From NCBI RefSeq assembly GCF_000442255.1, contig NZ_KE557290.1, positions 1 through 45,096 of the forward strand: 45,096 bases of DNA, in the 5' to 3' direction. Under the pieces are notes generated by a model. It was not told the origin of the DNA. It ran no database searches and worked only from the letters and a program-made list of their open reading frames with translations. This document shows positions 23,881-32,070 of the stretch, piece by piece; the stretch's first letter is position 1; each line of letters starts with the position of its first letter. The DNA is from Salipiger mucosus DSM 16094 (GTDB lineage Bacteria > Pseudomonadota > Alphaproteobacteria > Rhodobacterales > Rhodobacteraceae). Both the position numbers and the translations under genes were made by a program.

Positions 23881-24947
23881 AGAGACGGGCCCTGCTTGCC
23901 GGTCTGGCATCTTTGCCCAGTTTACTGGCGGTCGGAACCTCGCCTGCGCTTGCGCAGGCAGAACGGCAAGCCATGCAATTCAAGCCGGTCTGGACCGCGT
24001 GGCGCAATGCCAATCTTGACGTGACGGGGCGCGTCGTCGACCTGCTGCAGCGGAACGCCAGTCATTCCGAAGGGCAGGGGTATGGAATGCTCCTGGCCGC
24101 TTACGCCGGGGATGCGCGGGCCTTTGCCGCAATGGAGAACTGGGCCCGTATCAACCTTGCGATCCGTCCTGATGCCCTCATGGCCTGGCGGTGGCTGGAT
24201 GATCAGCCTGACAAGGTGCCTGACACGAACAACGCCAGCGATGGCGACCTCTTTCGCGCCTGGGCCCTTCTCAAGGGGTTCGAGCGGTTTGGTGTAGGAG
24301 AATACCGAGATCAGGCCGCGGCCATCACCCGCGACTTGGCAGCGAAATGCATCGTTTCGCACCCCGGTACCGGCGCGTCCCTTCTCTTGCCCGCGGTTCA
24401 CGGTTTTCGCACTCCTGACGGGTTCGTCTACAATCCCTCCTACGCTATGCCGCTTGCATTGACCGAGCTGGCCCAGGCCTTCGACGAGCCCGCGCTCGCC
24501 GATGCCGCTGCGAATGGTTTGGCCATGGCGGACCTGCTCGCGGCTGGCGGGGTGGTGCCTGACTGGGTGGAAGTCACGCCGGCCGGGCCGCAACCAGCGA
24601 CGGGGTTTTCCTACGAGGCAGGATACGAAGCAATCCGCGTGCCACTCTTCCTCATCTGGTCCGGGCAAGGCACCCATAGCGCCGTGTCACGCTACGTTGC
24701 GGCACAGAAGGCCGTCCCGGCAGGCGAGGTTGCGACTGTCATAAGCCGCACGGGTGAAGACATCCTGCAGACCACGAGTGCCGCAGGCTATCGAGCCGTG
24801 GCAGCGCTCGCGACCTGCACGACCGATGGGGGCATTGGAACCGAGATCCCGCCCTACGTGCCCTCCGCCCCCTATTACCCTGCAACCCTCCACCTCTTCG
24901 CCATGCTGGCCCAGATGGAAGCAGTTCCCCGATGCCTACCGATATGA
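23877..24947 (+). CDS. bcsZ: Periplasmic endo-1,4-beta-glucanase BcsZ (GH8)
   Basis: Encodes 356 aa. The signal peptide is MKRRALLAGLASLPSLLAVG up to ALAQAE. The GH8 fold is marked by SEGQGYGMLLAAYAGD with the proton-donor Glu (about 65), NASDGDLFRAWALL with the conserved Asp pair (about 121-123), and FVYNPSYAMPLAL. BcsZ trims glucan chains in the periplasm and is needed for proper cellulose export and fibre structure. It follows bcsB by ATGA overlap and its own stop makes an ATGA with an in-frame start of the next gene (24944-24947). Confidence 0.93.
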   Translation: MKRRALLAGLASLPSLLAVGTSPALAQAERQAMQFKPVWTAWRNANLDVTGRVVDLLQRNASHSEGQGYGMLLAAYAGDARAFAAMENWARINLAIRPDALMAWRWLDDQPDKVPDTNNASDGDLFRAWALLKGFERFGVGEYRDQAAAITRDLAAKCIVSHPGTGASLLLPAVHGFRTPDGFVYNPSYAMPLALTELAQAFDEPALADAAANGLAMADLLAAGGVVPDWVEVTPAGPQPATGFSYEAGYEAIRVPLFLIWSGQGTHSAVSRYVAAQKAVPAGEVATVISRTGEDILQTTSAAGYRAVAALATCTTDGGIGTEIPPYVPSAPYYPATLHLFAMLAQMEAVPRCLPI

Positions 24948-26389
24948 TCAGTCGTTCCCCTCGTCTCCCCGCTCTTGCCTTGTTGCTGATCGCCGTGGCT
25001 TGGCCCGCCACGGCTCAGGATCCCGACAGACGCGACCTTCAGGCGCTGCGCTTCTACATCGAAGAAGACAACCAGGATGCGATCCAGTCCGAGTTGAGGC
25101 GGCTGCAGATCCAGTTTCCTGCCTGGGAGCCTCCCGCCGACCTCAGCACGCTCACGCAGGATATCTCCGGGGCGGCGGTGGACCGCATCTACCAGCTCAT
25201 CGCAGAAGGCAATCATCAGGAAGCTCGGGAAGCAATCGCACAAACTGAGCGCGATTACCCCGATTGGTCGCCCTCCGCAGATCTCCTCTCGACCCTGTCG
25301 CTGGCGGAAAGGCAGGCTGCATTCGACGCAGCCGTGACCGCCGGAAACCGTCAGGCCGTGATCCGGATTGCTCGCTCCACGCCCGAGCTGCTGCGCTGCG
25401 AACGGGTAAACAATGCTTGGCTCCTAGCCGAACAATACGCGGCAATGAACGATCCCGACGCCGCTTTCACGGTTTACAGGGGTGTCTCAAACAGCTGTGA
25501 GAACCCTGATATCCTGATCGCGACACTCGAGAAGGCAGCAGCCGTCGCAAGTGCCGGCCAGATTGGTGACTTGGCCGATACCATGCGGTCAAGGGTGCCC
25601 GCGGCCAGCCAAAGGTTCTCGACTGTCGAAAATCGTCTGCGCGCTGGCCTCGGAGCCTCGCCGCGGAACTTGCCCGGATCCACACGCCCCACCGGTGCGC
25701 CATCGTCGGAGCCGCAGGACGCGGAGACCACGATCACCGCGGATATGCGGCCCAAGGCAAGGCCAACGACGCTCGGGCAACCCGCAGTCCGGCCGACCGT
25801 TAGGGCCGCCAGCAAGAGCAGGAGGCGGTCGGATGGCGCATCCGTGTCGTCCCGCGTCGCGCGTGCCGCCGGGGTCGGGGATTGGCAGACCTGCCTCGCG
25901 CTTACCGCCAAGGCAACGCAAGCTGCCCTCGTCTCCCAACGCGGATGGTGCGCTTTCAACGCGGGACGACCGATGCAGGCCCTGCGCGATTTCAAGGTTG
26001 CTGCAGCCAGAGGTGGCACTGCAAGCCTACGCCGGGACTCCGCCTATGGCATGGCCCTGACGATGATGCGGCTCGACATGGTGAACCAGGCAGCGGCCGT
26101 GGCGGCCAGCACGGACTTCACCCGTGACCAGCGCCTCGAGATTGAAAGCGAAATCCTCGATGCCCGTGGCGTTGCGGCCTTCAATCGCGGTGAGTATGGG
26201 CAGGCGATAAGCTATTTTAACGAGCTGGAACGCCTGACCGGCACGGTGCGCCGCGACCTCGCGCTGCTGCGGGGGTACGCCTACCTGAATTCAGGGCGCC
26301 GCGGGAAAGCCGTGACGGAGTTCCGCAAGCTGCACAACCAGCTGGCCACCCCGGAGACTCGTTCGGCTCTCTCTACCGCGCTGCGATAG
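24944..26389 (+). CDS. Periplasmic TPR protein of the cellulose operon (BcsC-like helical part only)
   Basis: Encodes 481 aa from ATG 24944, chosen because it repeats the ATGA coupling of the other four genes; an ATG at 24932 is also possible. It has a signal peptide (LALLLIAVAWPATAQ). Residues about 25-230 and 310-480 hold helical hairpins of TPR type (QAAFDAAVTAGNRQAVIRIA; GVAAFNRGEYGQAISYFNEL; RGYAYLNSGRRGKAVTEFRK). Between them is a disordered Pro/Arg/Ser linker. BcsC proteins combine TPRs with a C-terminal outer-membrane barrel; here the protein ends after the TPRs, so no barrel is encoded in this operon. It may act as periplasmic scaffold, leaving outer-membrane passage to another protein. 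Function inferred from operon position. Confidence 0.75.
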   Translation: MISRSPRLPALALLLIAVAWPATAQDPDRRDLQALRFYIEEDNQDAIQSELRRLQIQFPAWEPPADLSTLTQDISGAAVDRIYQLIAEGNHQEAREAIAQTERDYPDWSPSADLLSTLSLAERQAAFDAAVTAGNRQAVIRIARSTPELLRCERVNNAWLLAEQYAAMNDPDAAFTVYRGVSNSCENPDILIATLEKAAAVASAGQIGDLADTMRSRVPAASQRFSTVENRLRAGLGASPRNLPGSTRPTGAPSSEPQDAETTITADMRPKARPTTLGQPAVRPTVRAASKSRRRSDGASVSSRVARAAGVGDWQTCLALTAKATQAALVSQRGWCAFNAGRPMQALRDFKVAAARGGTASLRRDSAYGMALTMMRLDMVNQAAAVAASTDFTRDQRLEIESEILDARGVAAFNRGEYGQAISYFNELERLTGTVRRDLALLRGYAYLNSGRRGKAVTEFRKLHNQLATPETRSALSTALR

Positions 26390-26419
26390 CGCCACGCGGA
26401 TCGTCGAAGGTGCCGGGGA

Positions 26420-26441
26420 GCGGGGCAGTGGCCTGCCCCGC
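26420..26441. terminator. Hairpin at the end of the cellulose operon
   Basis: Perfect 9-bp stem (26420-26428 / 26433-26441) with a 4-nt loop, 30 bp after the TPR gene stop and just beyond the stop of the convergent small gene. There is no T-run on the plus strand, so termination strength is uncertain. Confidence 0.5.
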
Positions 26442-26454
26442 AAAGATCATTGGG

Positions 26455-26583
26455 TTAATCGACCAGGCCCGGGAAATCGTATTGGGCCTTGTTGCGCTTG
26501 GACCGTTTGTTCTCGGCCCGGCTCTCGAAAAATTCCGCCACACAGCCTAGGGCGACGACGAGAACGAATGCTCCGATATACAT
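26455..26583 (-). CDS. 42-aa small membrane protein
   Basis: Encodes 42 aa: one hydrophobic helix (MYIGAFVLVVALGCVAEFF) and a charged tail (ESRAENKRSKRNKAQYDFPG) ending in LVD. A very good ribosome site (GGAGAGGTAG) stands just before the ATG at 26583. The clear helix-plus-charged-tail layout and ribosome site argue for a real gene despite its size. It is convergent to the cellulose operon and downstream of the rhomboid gene on the same strand. Function unknown. Confidence 0.6.
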   Translation of the reverse strand: MYIGAFVLVVALGCVAEFFESRAENKRSKRNKAQYDFPGLVD

Positions 26584-26764
26584 AGCTACCTCTCCAAAAA
26601 TACTGGTCATAAAACGGCGTCATCAAGGCGTACCAGGATGGCAGCACCTGACGAAGCCGCGTTAATTATCACTAATAATTCGCTTGAGAGGCAAGAAAAT
26701 GAACAGAATGTGTCAAAATTCGTGAGTTCGGAGCCTGCCAGCACGGAACTTTGGCAAGCCTCTC

Positions 26765-27505
26765 TCAAGGGTTGAACCGGATTAGCAGCGGGGCGGCCAC
26801 CATGGCCGCGATGAACCCACCGAGATGGGTCTCCCAGGCCAGCCCACCGGCCTCAAGGAACGTCCCGAGCACATTCAGGGCAATCACCCCAAGGACATAG
26901 ATCCCGATCATTCGGAGAATGTATCGGCGGGCCTGACCCTCTCGGCTCATCCTGCGCGCTTCCAGGACGATCCAGGCCGCGATCAACCCCATCACGATAC
27001 CGGAGGCCCCGACCATCGGCCGCAGGCTCTGGGCCAGGAGAGCGAACCCTACCGCGCCGCCCAGTGACGAGAGAGCCAGGAGCAGAGCAAACCGTTTCGG
27101 GCCGATCCGCTCCCCGAGCTGCTCCCCCAGCCAGACGAGCGCGAGGCCGTTGCCGAGCACATGCTGCCAGTCGCTGTGTAGGAAAGGGTAGGTCGCGAAC
27201 ATGACGACCGGCTGGGCCGTGTAAAGCGGCTTCCAGCCATGCAGTAGCCTGACCCAGAACCCACCGTACTGGTAAGTTGTCTGGCGCCAGGAGGGCACTC
27301 CCCAGAGGCACGCATCGGCCCCCACGAGCAGTCCCTCGATCGCGACCAGCAGGATCACGAACCCAATGCAGAGAGACCGGGTACCACTCTTGGGGCCGGG
27401 GTATATCATCCCGTCTCTCAATGATCCGTCCCTTCTCGGCCCGTATCCCACCCCGAAAGGCTCCCCGAACTCTCCGTACAACCCTCTCCACCAGTCGTCA
27501 TACAC
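26765..27505 (-). CDS. Rhomboid family intramembrane serine protease
   Basis: Encodes 246 aa from GTG 27505 (an ATG at 27409 would remove the cytoplasmic N-tail). About six TM helices. Catalytic features: HSDWQHVLGNGLALVWLGE (HxxxxHxxxN of TM2; here His110, His115, Asn119), GASGIVMG with nucleophile Ser168, and WETHLGGFIAA with the catalytic His227. Rhomboids cut TM segments of substrate proteins within the membrane. No partner is evident; the cellulose and EPS membrane proteins nearby are possible but unproven substrates. The 5' end lies next to the repeats and repA relic at 27529-27640, suggesting a recombination boundary. Confidence 0.9.
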   Translation of the reverse strand: MYDDWWRGLYGEFGEPFGVGYGPRRDGSLRDGMIYPGPKSGTRSLCIGFVILLVAIEGLLVGADACLWGVPSWRQTTYQYGGFWVRLLHGWKPLYTAQPVVMFATYPFLHSDWQHVLGNGLALVWLGEQLGERIGPKRFALLLALSSLGGAVGFALLAQSLRPMVGASGIVMGLIAAWIVLEARRMSREGQARRYILRMIGIYVLGVIALNVLGTFLEAGGLAWETHLGGFIAAMVAAPLLIRFNP

Positions 27506-27528
27506 CCTAGAACCATGGCCGGAAGGGG

Positions 27529-27574
27529 CGTGTGTGAAGTGTCGTTTGCAGGCTCAACCGTGTGTGAAGTGTCG
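27529..27574 (+). repeat. Two iteron-like repeats CGTGTGTGAAGTGTCG
   Basis: Exact 16-bp direct copies at 27529-27544 and 27559-27574, start-to-start 30 bp. They resemble the TGTGTGAA family near the origin and directly precede a relic of a repA 3' end. Confidence 0.6.
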
Positions 27575-27582
27575 AAAGGAAC

Positions 27583-27636
27583 CCCGAGACGGCGTTCTTA
27601 GGCTTCTACCAGAAGTGGTTCAAGCGACGCGAGTGT
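27583..27636 (+). pseudogene. Relic of a repA-like 3' end (copy A)
   Basis: One frame reads PETAFLGFYQKWFKRRE, matching the resident RepA C-terminus (RAFLGFCKKWFEKRG) with differing codon third positions. No upstream repA sequence remains. It is followed by a 142-bp leader that leads to manC; the same arrangement recurs before ugd. Confidence 0.65.
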
Positions 27637-27650
27637 AGACGAGCTGGCTT

Positions 27651-27792
27651 GGTTCGGAGCGGGCAGCCCGTTTTCGCTGCAAGGGTTTCGGCAGTTCAAC
27701 CTAAACGATAGGCAAGGCACTTTCTGCGGTTGCGAAATAAACTTGGGGTGGTAGCCATTGCGACAGTATCTTTGTGAAGCAGGTCTGTCTCG
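27651..27792 (+). promoter_or_regulatory. 142-bp leader before manC, direct repeat of the leader before ugd (copy A)
   Basis: From GGTTCGGAGC to the base before the manC ATG. It matches 29307-29448 over its whole length, strongest in CAGCCCGTTTTCGCTGC, CAACCTAAACG, TAGGCAAGGCA and TTTCTGCGGTTGCGA. Both copies end exactly at a start codon. Probably carries a promoter and untranslated leader for EPS genes. Confidence 0.65.
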
Positions 27793-29235
27793 ATGCCCTC
27801 TAAATCCATTACGCCGGTACTTCTGTGTGGCGGCTCCGGCACCAGGCTCTGGCCCCTCTCCCGGAAGTCCTACCCCAAGCAGTTCGCGCCTCTGATCGGT
27901 CAGGAAACCCTGTTCCAAGCCTCGGCGAGACGACTTTCAGGACAGGCCAACGGGTTGAACTTTGCAGCGCCACTGGTCCTTGCCAACTCTGACTTCCGGT
28001 TCATCGTGACCGAGCAACTCATGGCCATCGGCATTGACCCAGGCGCCATCCTGATCGAGCCCGAGGGTCGTAATACCGCGCCCGCCATACTGGCGGCGGC
28101 GTTGCACGCTGCGGCAGACGACCCGGAGTCCATTCTGCTCGTCGCGCCCTCGGACCACGTTATTCCCGACACGGAGGCTTTCCAGGCGGCTGTTGCCCGT
28201 GGGCTCGCGGCGTTGGAACAAGGCGATCTCGTAACATTCGGCATTACTCCTGACCGCCCCGAAACCGGTTATGGCTATCTTGAGCTCACCGAAAAGCCTG
28301 ATGCTTCCGGCGCCCCAGTGAAGCTGGCCCGCTTCGTCGAGAAGCCGGACAAGGCCCGCGCCGAGAACATGCTGACGGCCGGCACCTATCTCTGGAATGC
28401 CGGCATTTTCCTGTTCCGGGCCAAGGACATCATCTCGGCGTTCGAGACACATGCCGCCGCGCTGGTTGAACCAGTGAAGGCATCACTTTCACAGGCGCAA
28501 ACGGATCTCGGCTTTCTGCGACTCGCACCTGAGCCCTGGGTCGAACTCGAGGACATCTCGATCGACTACGCGGTGATGGAGAAAGCACCGAACCTCTCCG
28601 TTGTCCCCTTCACCTCTGCCTGGTCCGACCTCGGCGGCTGGGATGCGGTCTGGCGCGAAAGCGGCCCGGACGGGACTGGTGTGGTGACCTCGGAGCACGC
28701 CACGGCCATCGATTGTGAGAATACACTTCTGCGCTCGGAGAGCGAGGACCTCGAGGTGGTCGGCATCGGGCTGCAGAACATCATGGCCGTCGCGATGGAG
28801 GACGCGGTCCTGGTGGCGAACATGGATCGGGCGCAGGACGTGAAAAAGGCCGTCGAGGCGCTCAAGGCCAAGGGGGCGAGCCAAGCCACTGCCTTCCCCA
28901 AGGATCACCGGCCCTGGGGTTGGTTCGAAAGCCTTGTCGTTGGCTCTCGATTCCAAGTGAAACGCATCGTGGTTCATCCCGGCGCTTCGCTGTCGTTGCA
29001 ATCGCATTTTCACCGCTCCGAGCACTGGATCGTGGTCGAAGGCACCGCGCGCGTGACAGTGGACGACGACGTGAAGCTCGTGACCGAAAACGAGTCCGTC
29101 TACCTGCCGCTAGGCTGCGTGCACCGGATGGAGAACCCCGGCAAGATGCCCATGGTACTGATCGAAGTGCAGACCGGAGCCTATGTCGGCGAGGACGACA
29201 TCGTGCGTTATGAGGATGTCTATGCTCGAACATGA
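27793..29235 (+). CDS. manC: Mannose-1-phosphate guanylyltransferase / mannose-6-phosphate isomerase
   Basis: Encodes 480 aa, the usual size of the bifunctional type II enzyme. The N-terminal nucleotidyltransferase has GGSGTRLWPLSRKSYPKQF (about 12-30) and the mannose-phosphate motif FVEKPDKA. The C-terminal cupin isomerase domain has QSHFHRSEHWIVVEGTA with metal-binding His residues and PLGCVHRMENPG. It makes GDP-mannose from fructose-6-phosphate via mannose phosphates, given a phosphomannomutase; none is encoded on the plasmid, so the host must supply it. It feeds gmd and fcl downstream. The stop at 29235 is followed almost at once by a second repA 3'-end relic. Confidence 0.93.
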   Translation: MPSKSITPVLLCGGSGTRLWPLSRKSYPKQFAPLIGQETLFQASARRLSGQANGLNFAAPLVLANSDFRFIVTEQLMAIGIDPGAILIEPEGRNTAPAILAAALHAAADDPESILLVAPSDHVIPDTEAFQAAVARGLAALEQGDLVTFGITPDRPETGYGYLELTEKPDASGAPVKLARFVEKPDKARAENMLTAGTYLWNAGIFLFRAKDIISAFETHAAALVEPVKASLSQAQTDLGFLRLAPEPWVELEDISIDYAVMEKAPNLSVVPFTSAWSDLGGWDAVWRESGPDGTGVVTSEHATAIDCENTLLRSESEDLEVVGIGLQNIMAVAMEDAVLVANMDRAQDVKKAVEALKAKGASQATAFPKDHRPWGWFESLVVGSRFQVKRIVVHPGASLSLQSHFHRSEHWIVVEGTARVTVDDDVKLVTENESVYLPLGCVHRMENPGKMPMVLIEVQTGAYVGEDDIVRYEDVYART

Positions 29236-29240
29236 GCCTG

Positions 29241-29294
29241 GGTGTCTTCGTCGGCTTTTTCCGGAAATGGCTCTCGCGGCGCGGGCGGGCATAG
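29241..29294 (+). pseudogene. Relic of a repA-like 3' end (copy B)
   Basis: The frame GVFVGFFRKWLSRRGRA followed by TAG aligns with the resident RepA end AFLGFCKKWFEKRGRP-stop, including the stop position. It begins 5 nt after the manC stop and is followed by leader copy B. Codons differ from copy A and from repA, so it was once a separate coding sequence. Confidence 0.65.
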
Positions 29295-29306
29295 AGGGGC
29301 TGTTCT

Positions 29307-29448
29307 GGTTCGAAGCGGACAGCCCGTTTTCGCTGCACGTGCAGAGGAACTTCAACCTAAACGGTAGGCAAGGCAGTTTCTGCGGTTGCGAGATACGGCT
29401 GGACTGGTAGCAGTAACAGCGAGTTTCTCGCTAGGTAGGTTTGTCTCT
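29307..29448 (+). promoter_or_regulatory. 142-bp leader before ugd, direct repeat (copy B)
   Basis: Same length and register as 27651-27792 and about three quarters identical by eye, ending at the ugd start codon. Ribosome-site region AGGTAGGTTTGTCTCT lies just before the ATG. Confidence 0.65.
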
Positions 29449-30801
29449 ATGCGCATCGCCATGATCGGAACCGGGTATGTTGGCCTCGTTTCCGGAGTTT
29501 GTTTCTCTGACTTCGGGCACGAGGTGGTCTGCGTCGACAAGGATCCACGCAAGATCGAGATGCTCGAACGCGGCGAGGTGCCGATCTACGAGCCCGGGCT
29601 CGACGTGCTGATGCACAAGAACGTCGAGGCGGGGCGGCTGTCGTTCACGCTCGACCTGGAAAGCGCCATCGACGGTGCACAGGCGGTCTTCATCGCCGTG
29701 GGCACGCCCACCCGGCGCGGTGACGGGCACGCCGACCTACGCTACGTCATGGCCGCGGCCGAGGAGATCGCCCGCGCGGCCAGGCATCACGTCGTTGTCG
29801 TCACCAAGTCCACGGTGCCGGTCGGGACCAACCGCCAGGTCCGCGAGACCGTGGCGGCCGCGAACCCCGAGCTCGACTTCGACGTCGCCTCGAACCCCGA
29901 GTTCCTGCGCGAGGGCGCCGCGATCGAGGACTTCATGAAGCCCGACCGCGTTGTCGTCGGCGTCGAGACCGACCGCGCCGCGCAGGTCATGGCGGACATC
30001 TACCGCCCGCTCTACCTGCGCGAGTTCCCGATCCTGACCACCGACCTCGAGTCGGCGGAGATGATCAAGTACGCGGCCAATGCCTTCCTTGCGACCAAGA
30101 TCACCTTCATCAACGAAATCGCGGCGCTCTGCGAGAAGGTGGGCGCCGACGTGAAGCAGGTCTCGCGGGGCATGGGGCTCGACGGGCGGCATCGGCAACA
30201 AGTTCCTGCACGCCGGGCCGGGCGTACGGCGGGTCGTGCTTTCCCAACGGACACCAAGGCGCTCGCGCGCATCGGGCAGGATCACGCCTCGCCCGTGTCG
30301 ATCATCGAGACGGTCATCAAGATCAACGAGGACACCAAGCGGCGCATGGTCGACAAGCTGCTCGATCTCTGCGGCGGCTCGTTCAACGGCAAGACCGTCG
30401 CGGTGCTGGGCGTGACCTTCAAGCCCAACACCGACGACATGCGCGACGCGCCGGCGCTGACCATCGTGCCGGCGCTGGTGGGCGGCGGCGCGCGGGTGCG
30501 CACGGTCGACCCGCAGGGCCGGCGCGAGGGCGAGGCGCTGCTGCCGGGCGTGAGCTGGATGGACGACCCCTACGAGGCCGCCGAGGGCGCGGACCTGCTG
30601 GTGGTGCTGACCGAGTGGAACGAGTTCCGGGCGCTGGACCTTTCTGCGCTGTCCGAGCGCATGTCTGTGCCGCGCATGGCGGACCTGCGCAACGTCTATT
30701 CCCTTGAGGATGCCCTGACTGCAGGCTTTACCGCATACGACAGCATTGGACGTGTCGGCCATGCGCCCGAGGGTGAGCCTACAGTCCAGGCGGCACAGTG
30801 A
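29449..30801 (+). CDS. ugd: UDP-glucose 6-dehydrogenase with scrambled catalytic-Cys motif
   Basis: Encodes 450 aa. It should oxidise UDP-glucose to UDP-glucuronate. N-terminal Rossmann motif MIGTGYVGLVSGVCFSDFGH; then IAVGTPTRRGDGHAD, STVPVGTN, SNPEFLREGAAIEDF, ESAEMIKYAANAFLATKITF; C-terminal Rossmann-like domain with VAVLGVTFKPNTDDMRDAPA. The catalytic segment, normally RIGNKFLHAGPGYGGSCFPK, reads RHRQQVPARRAGRTAGRAFP instead. The DNA shows why: single extra bases at 30190 (C), 30224 (G) and 30248 (C) shift the frame three times and restore it, leaving about 20 wrong residues (about 248-267) and no nucleophilic Cys. As written the enzyme should be inactive. Codon use is more GC-rich than in flanking EPS genes. 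Family certain; function doubtful. Confidence 0.85.
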   Translation: MRIAMIGTGYVGLVSGVCFSDFGHEVVCVDKDPRKIEMLERGEVPIYEPGLDVLMHKNVEAGRLSFTLDLESAIDGAQAVFIAVGTPTRRGDGHADLRYVMAAAEEIARAARHHVVVVTKSTVPVGTNRQVRETVAAANPELDFDVASNPEFLREGAAIEDFMKPDRVVVGVETDRAAQVMADIYRPLYLREFPILTTDLESAEMIKYAANAFLATKITFINEIAALCEKVGADVKQVSRGMGLDGRHRQQVPARRAGRTAGRAFPTDTKALARIGQDHASPVSIIETVIKINEDTKRRMVDKLLDLCGGSFNGKTVAVLGVTFKPNTDDMRDAPALTIVPALVGGGARVRTVDPQGRREGEALLPGVSWMDDPYEAAEGADLLVVLTEWNEFRALDLSALSERMSVPRMADLRNVYSLEDALTAGFTAYDSIGRVGHAPEGEPTVQAAQ

Positions 30802-30812
30802 GGAAAAAATCC

Positions 30813-32057
30813 ATGGCGGCCTTACAGACGATTATGGTTCACGATTACGCCGGACATCCGTTTACGGCCGAGCTGTCGCGGGCCCTCGCCAAGAGAGGCT
30901 GGGAGGTCCATCATGTGCTATTCTCTGGCGATGCTGGTCCAAAGGGGCGCAACGCGCGGTTGTCGGACGACCCTCCTGGACTGATGTTCCATGGGTTGAA
31001 CATCCCAGGGGACTATTCCAAAACCAACTTTCTCCGGCGGCGGCAAGGTGATCATGCCTACGGACGCCGGCTTGCCAAACTGGTAAACGAGATTCGGCCT
31101 GCGCTTGTACTGTCCGGCAACACCCCGACTGAGACGCAAGAACACTTGCTGCGGGCATGTCGTTCCTGTGATGCCGCCTTCGTTTACTGGTGCCAGGATT
31201 TCTACTCGATCGCCGCCTCACGCATCCTTGAAAAGAAGCTGCCCGGCCTCGGGCACTTGGTTGGGCGCTATTATACCTTTCTTGAACGTCGGCAGATGCG
31301 TCAGGCCGATCATGTCGTGCATATCACTGACGCGTTCCGCGCGCAGACAGATCGTTGGGGCATACCTTCCGAAAAGGTCTCGGTCATTCCCAACTGGGGG
31401 GTGATCGAAGAGATCCCGGTTCTGGATCGCAACACCGCCTGGGCTGCTGAAAAAGGTCTCAAGGCGGGATCGCGCTTCGTCTATTCCGGCACGCTGGCAA
31501 CCAAGCACAACCCGAAGCTTTTATCCGAACTGGCGCGCGCCGTTGAGAACGAGGGCGAAGTAGTGGTGGTTGCCGCAGGTGTGGGGGTCGACACGCTTTC
31601 CCGCGAGGCGGAAGACGGCGCGCTGCCGGCGCTAACACTCTTACCACTGCAACCTTTCGATCGTTTCCCTGAGGTGCTGGGTGCCGCGGACGTTCTTGTA
31701 GCCATGATCGAGACTGAAGCGGGAGAGTTTTCCGTTCCGTCCAAGATTCTTAGCTATCTTTGCGCCGGGCGTCCGATCGTACTGGCCGCGCCCGAGGACA
31801 ATCTCGCTGCGCAAATCGTCTCCAGTACCGGTGCCGGGCGCGTGGTAGCGCCCGGCGAGATAAATGGCGCTATTGCCGCAGCCCGTGACTTCGCTGCCGA
31901 CCCCGAAGCGGCCGCCCACGCCGGTGCCGCTGGGCGAGCCTACGCAGAGGCGCATTTCGACCTCCCCACTGTTGCTGCTGCCTTCGAGAGCATCTTTATC
32001 CCGATCCTCGGAAATGCTCGCGACACCGCCGCGAGCACCAGTATTGCACATTTGTAG
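30813..32057 (+). CDS. Glycosyltransferase family 4
   Basis: Encodes 414 aa from ATG 30813 (AGGA 10 nt upstream; a GTG at 30798 overlapping the ugd stop is less likely). GT-B fold: N-terminal acceptor domain ([20 protein letters not shown]), and a C-terminal donor domain with [20 protein letters not shown] and [20 protein letters not shown], the latter carrying the EFSVPSK phosphate-binding motif with Glu as usual in GT4 of the WbuB type. Adds one sugar to the lipid-linked repeat unit at the cytoplasmic face. Donor unknown; GDP-fucose or a UDP-sugar are possible given neighbours. Lies in a unit with ugd, gmd and fcl. Confidence 0.85.
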   Translation: MAALQTIMVHDYAGHPFTAELSRALAKRGWEVHHVLFSGDAGPKGRNARLSDDPPGLMFHGLNIPGDYSKTNFLRRRQGDHAYGRRLAKLVNEIRPALVLSGNTPTETQEHLLRACRSCDAAFVYWCQDFYSIAASRILEKKLPGLGHLVGRYYTFLERRQMRQADHVVHITDAFRAQTDRWGIPSEKVSVIPNWGVIEEIPVLDRNTAWAAEKGLKAGSRFVYSGTLATKHNPKLLSELARAVENEGEVVVVAAGVGVDTLSREAEDGALPALTLLPLQPFDRFPEVLGAADVLVAMIETEAGEFSVPSKILSYLCAGRPIVLAAPEDNLAAQIVSSTGAGRVVAPGEINGAIAAARDFAADPEAAAHAGAAGRAYAEAHFDLPTVAAAFESIFIPILGNARDTAASTSIAHL

Positions 32058-32070
32058 TAAGTCAGGACCC

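Noticed and set aside
27651-29448. Insertion sequence or composite transposon bounded by the direct repeats around manC
   Set aside because: No transposase, terminal inverted repeats or target duplication; the repeats are repA tail plus leader sequence, so homologous recombination or duplication explains them better.
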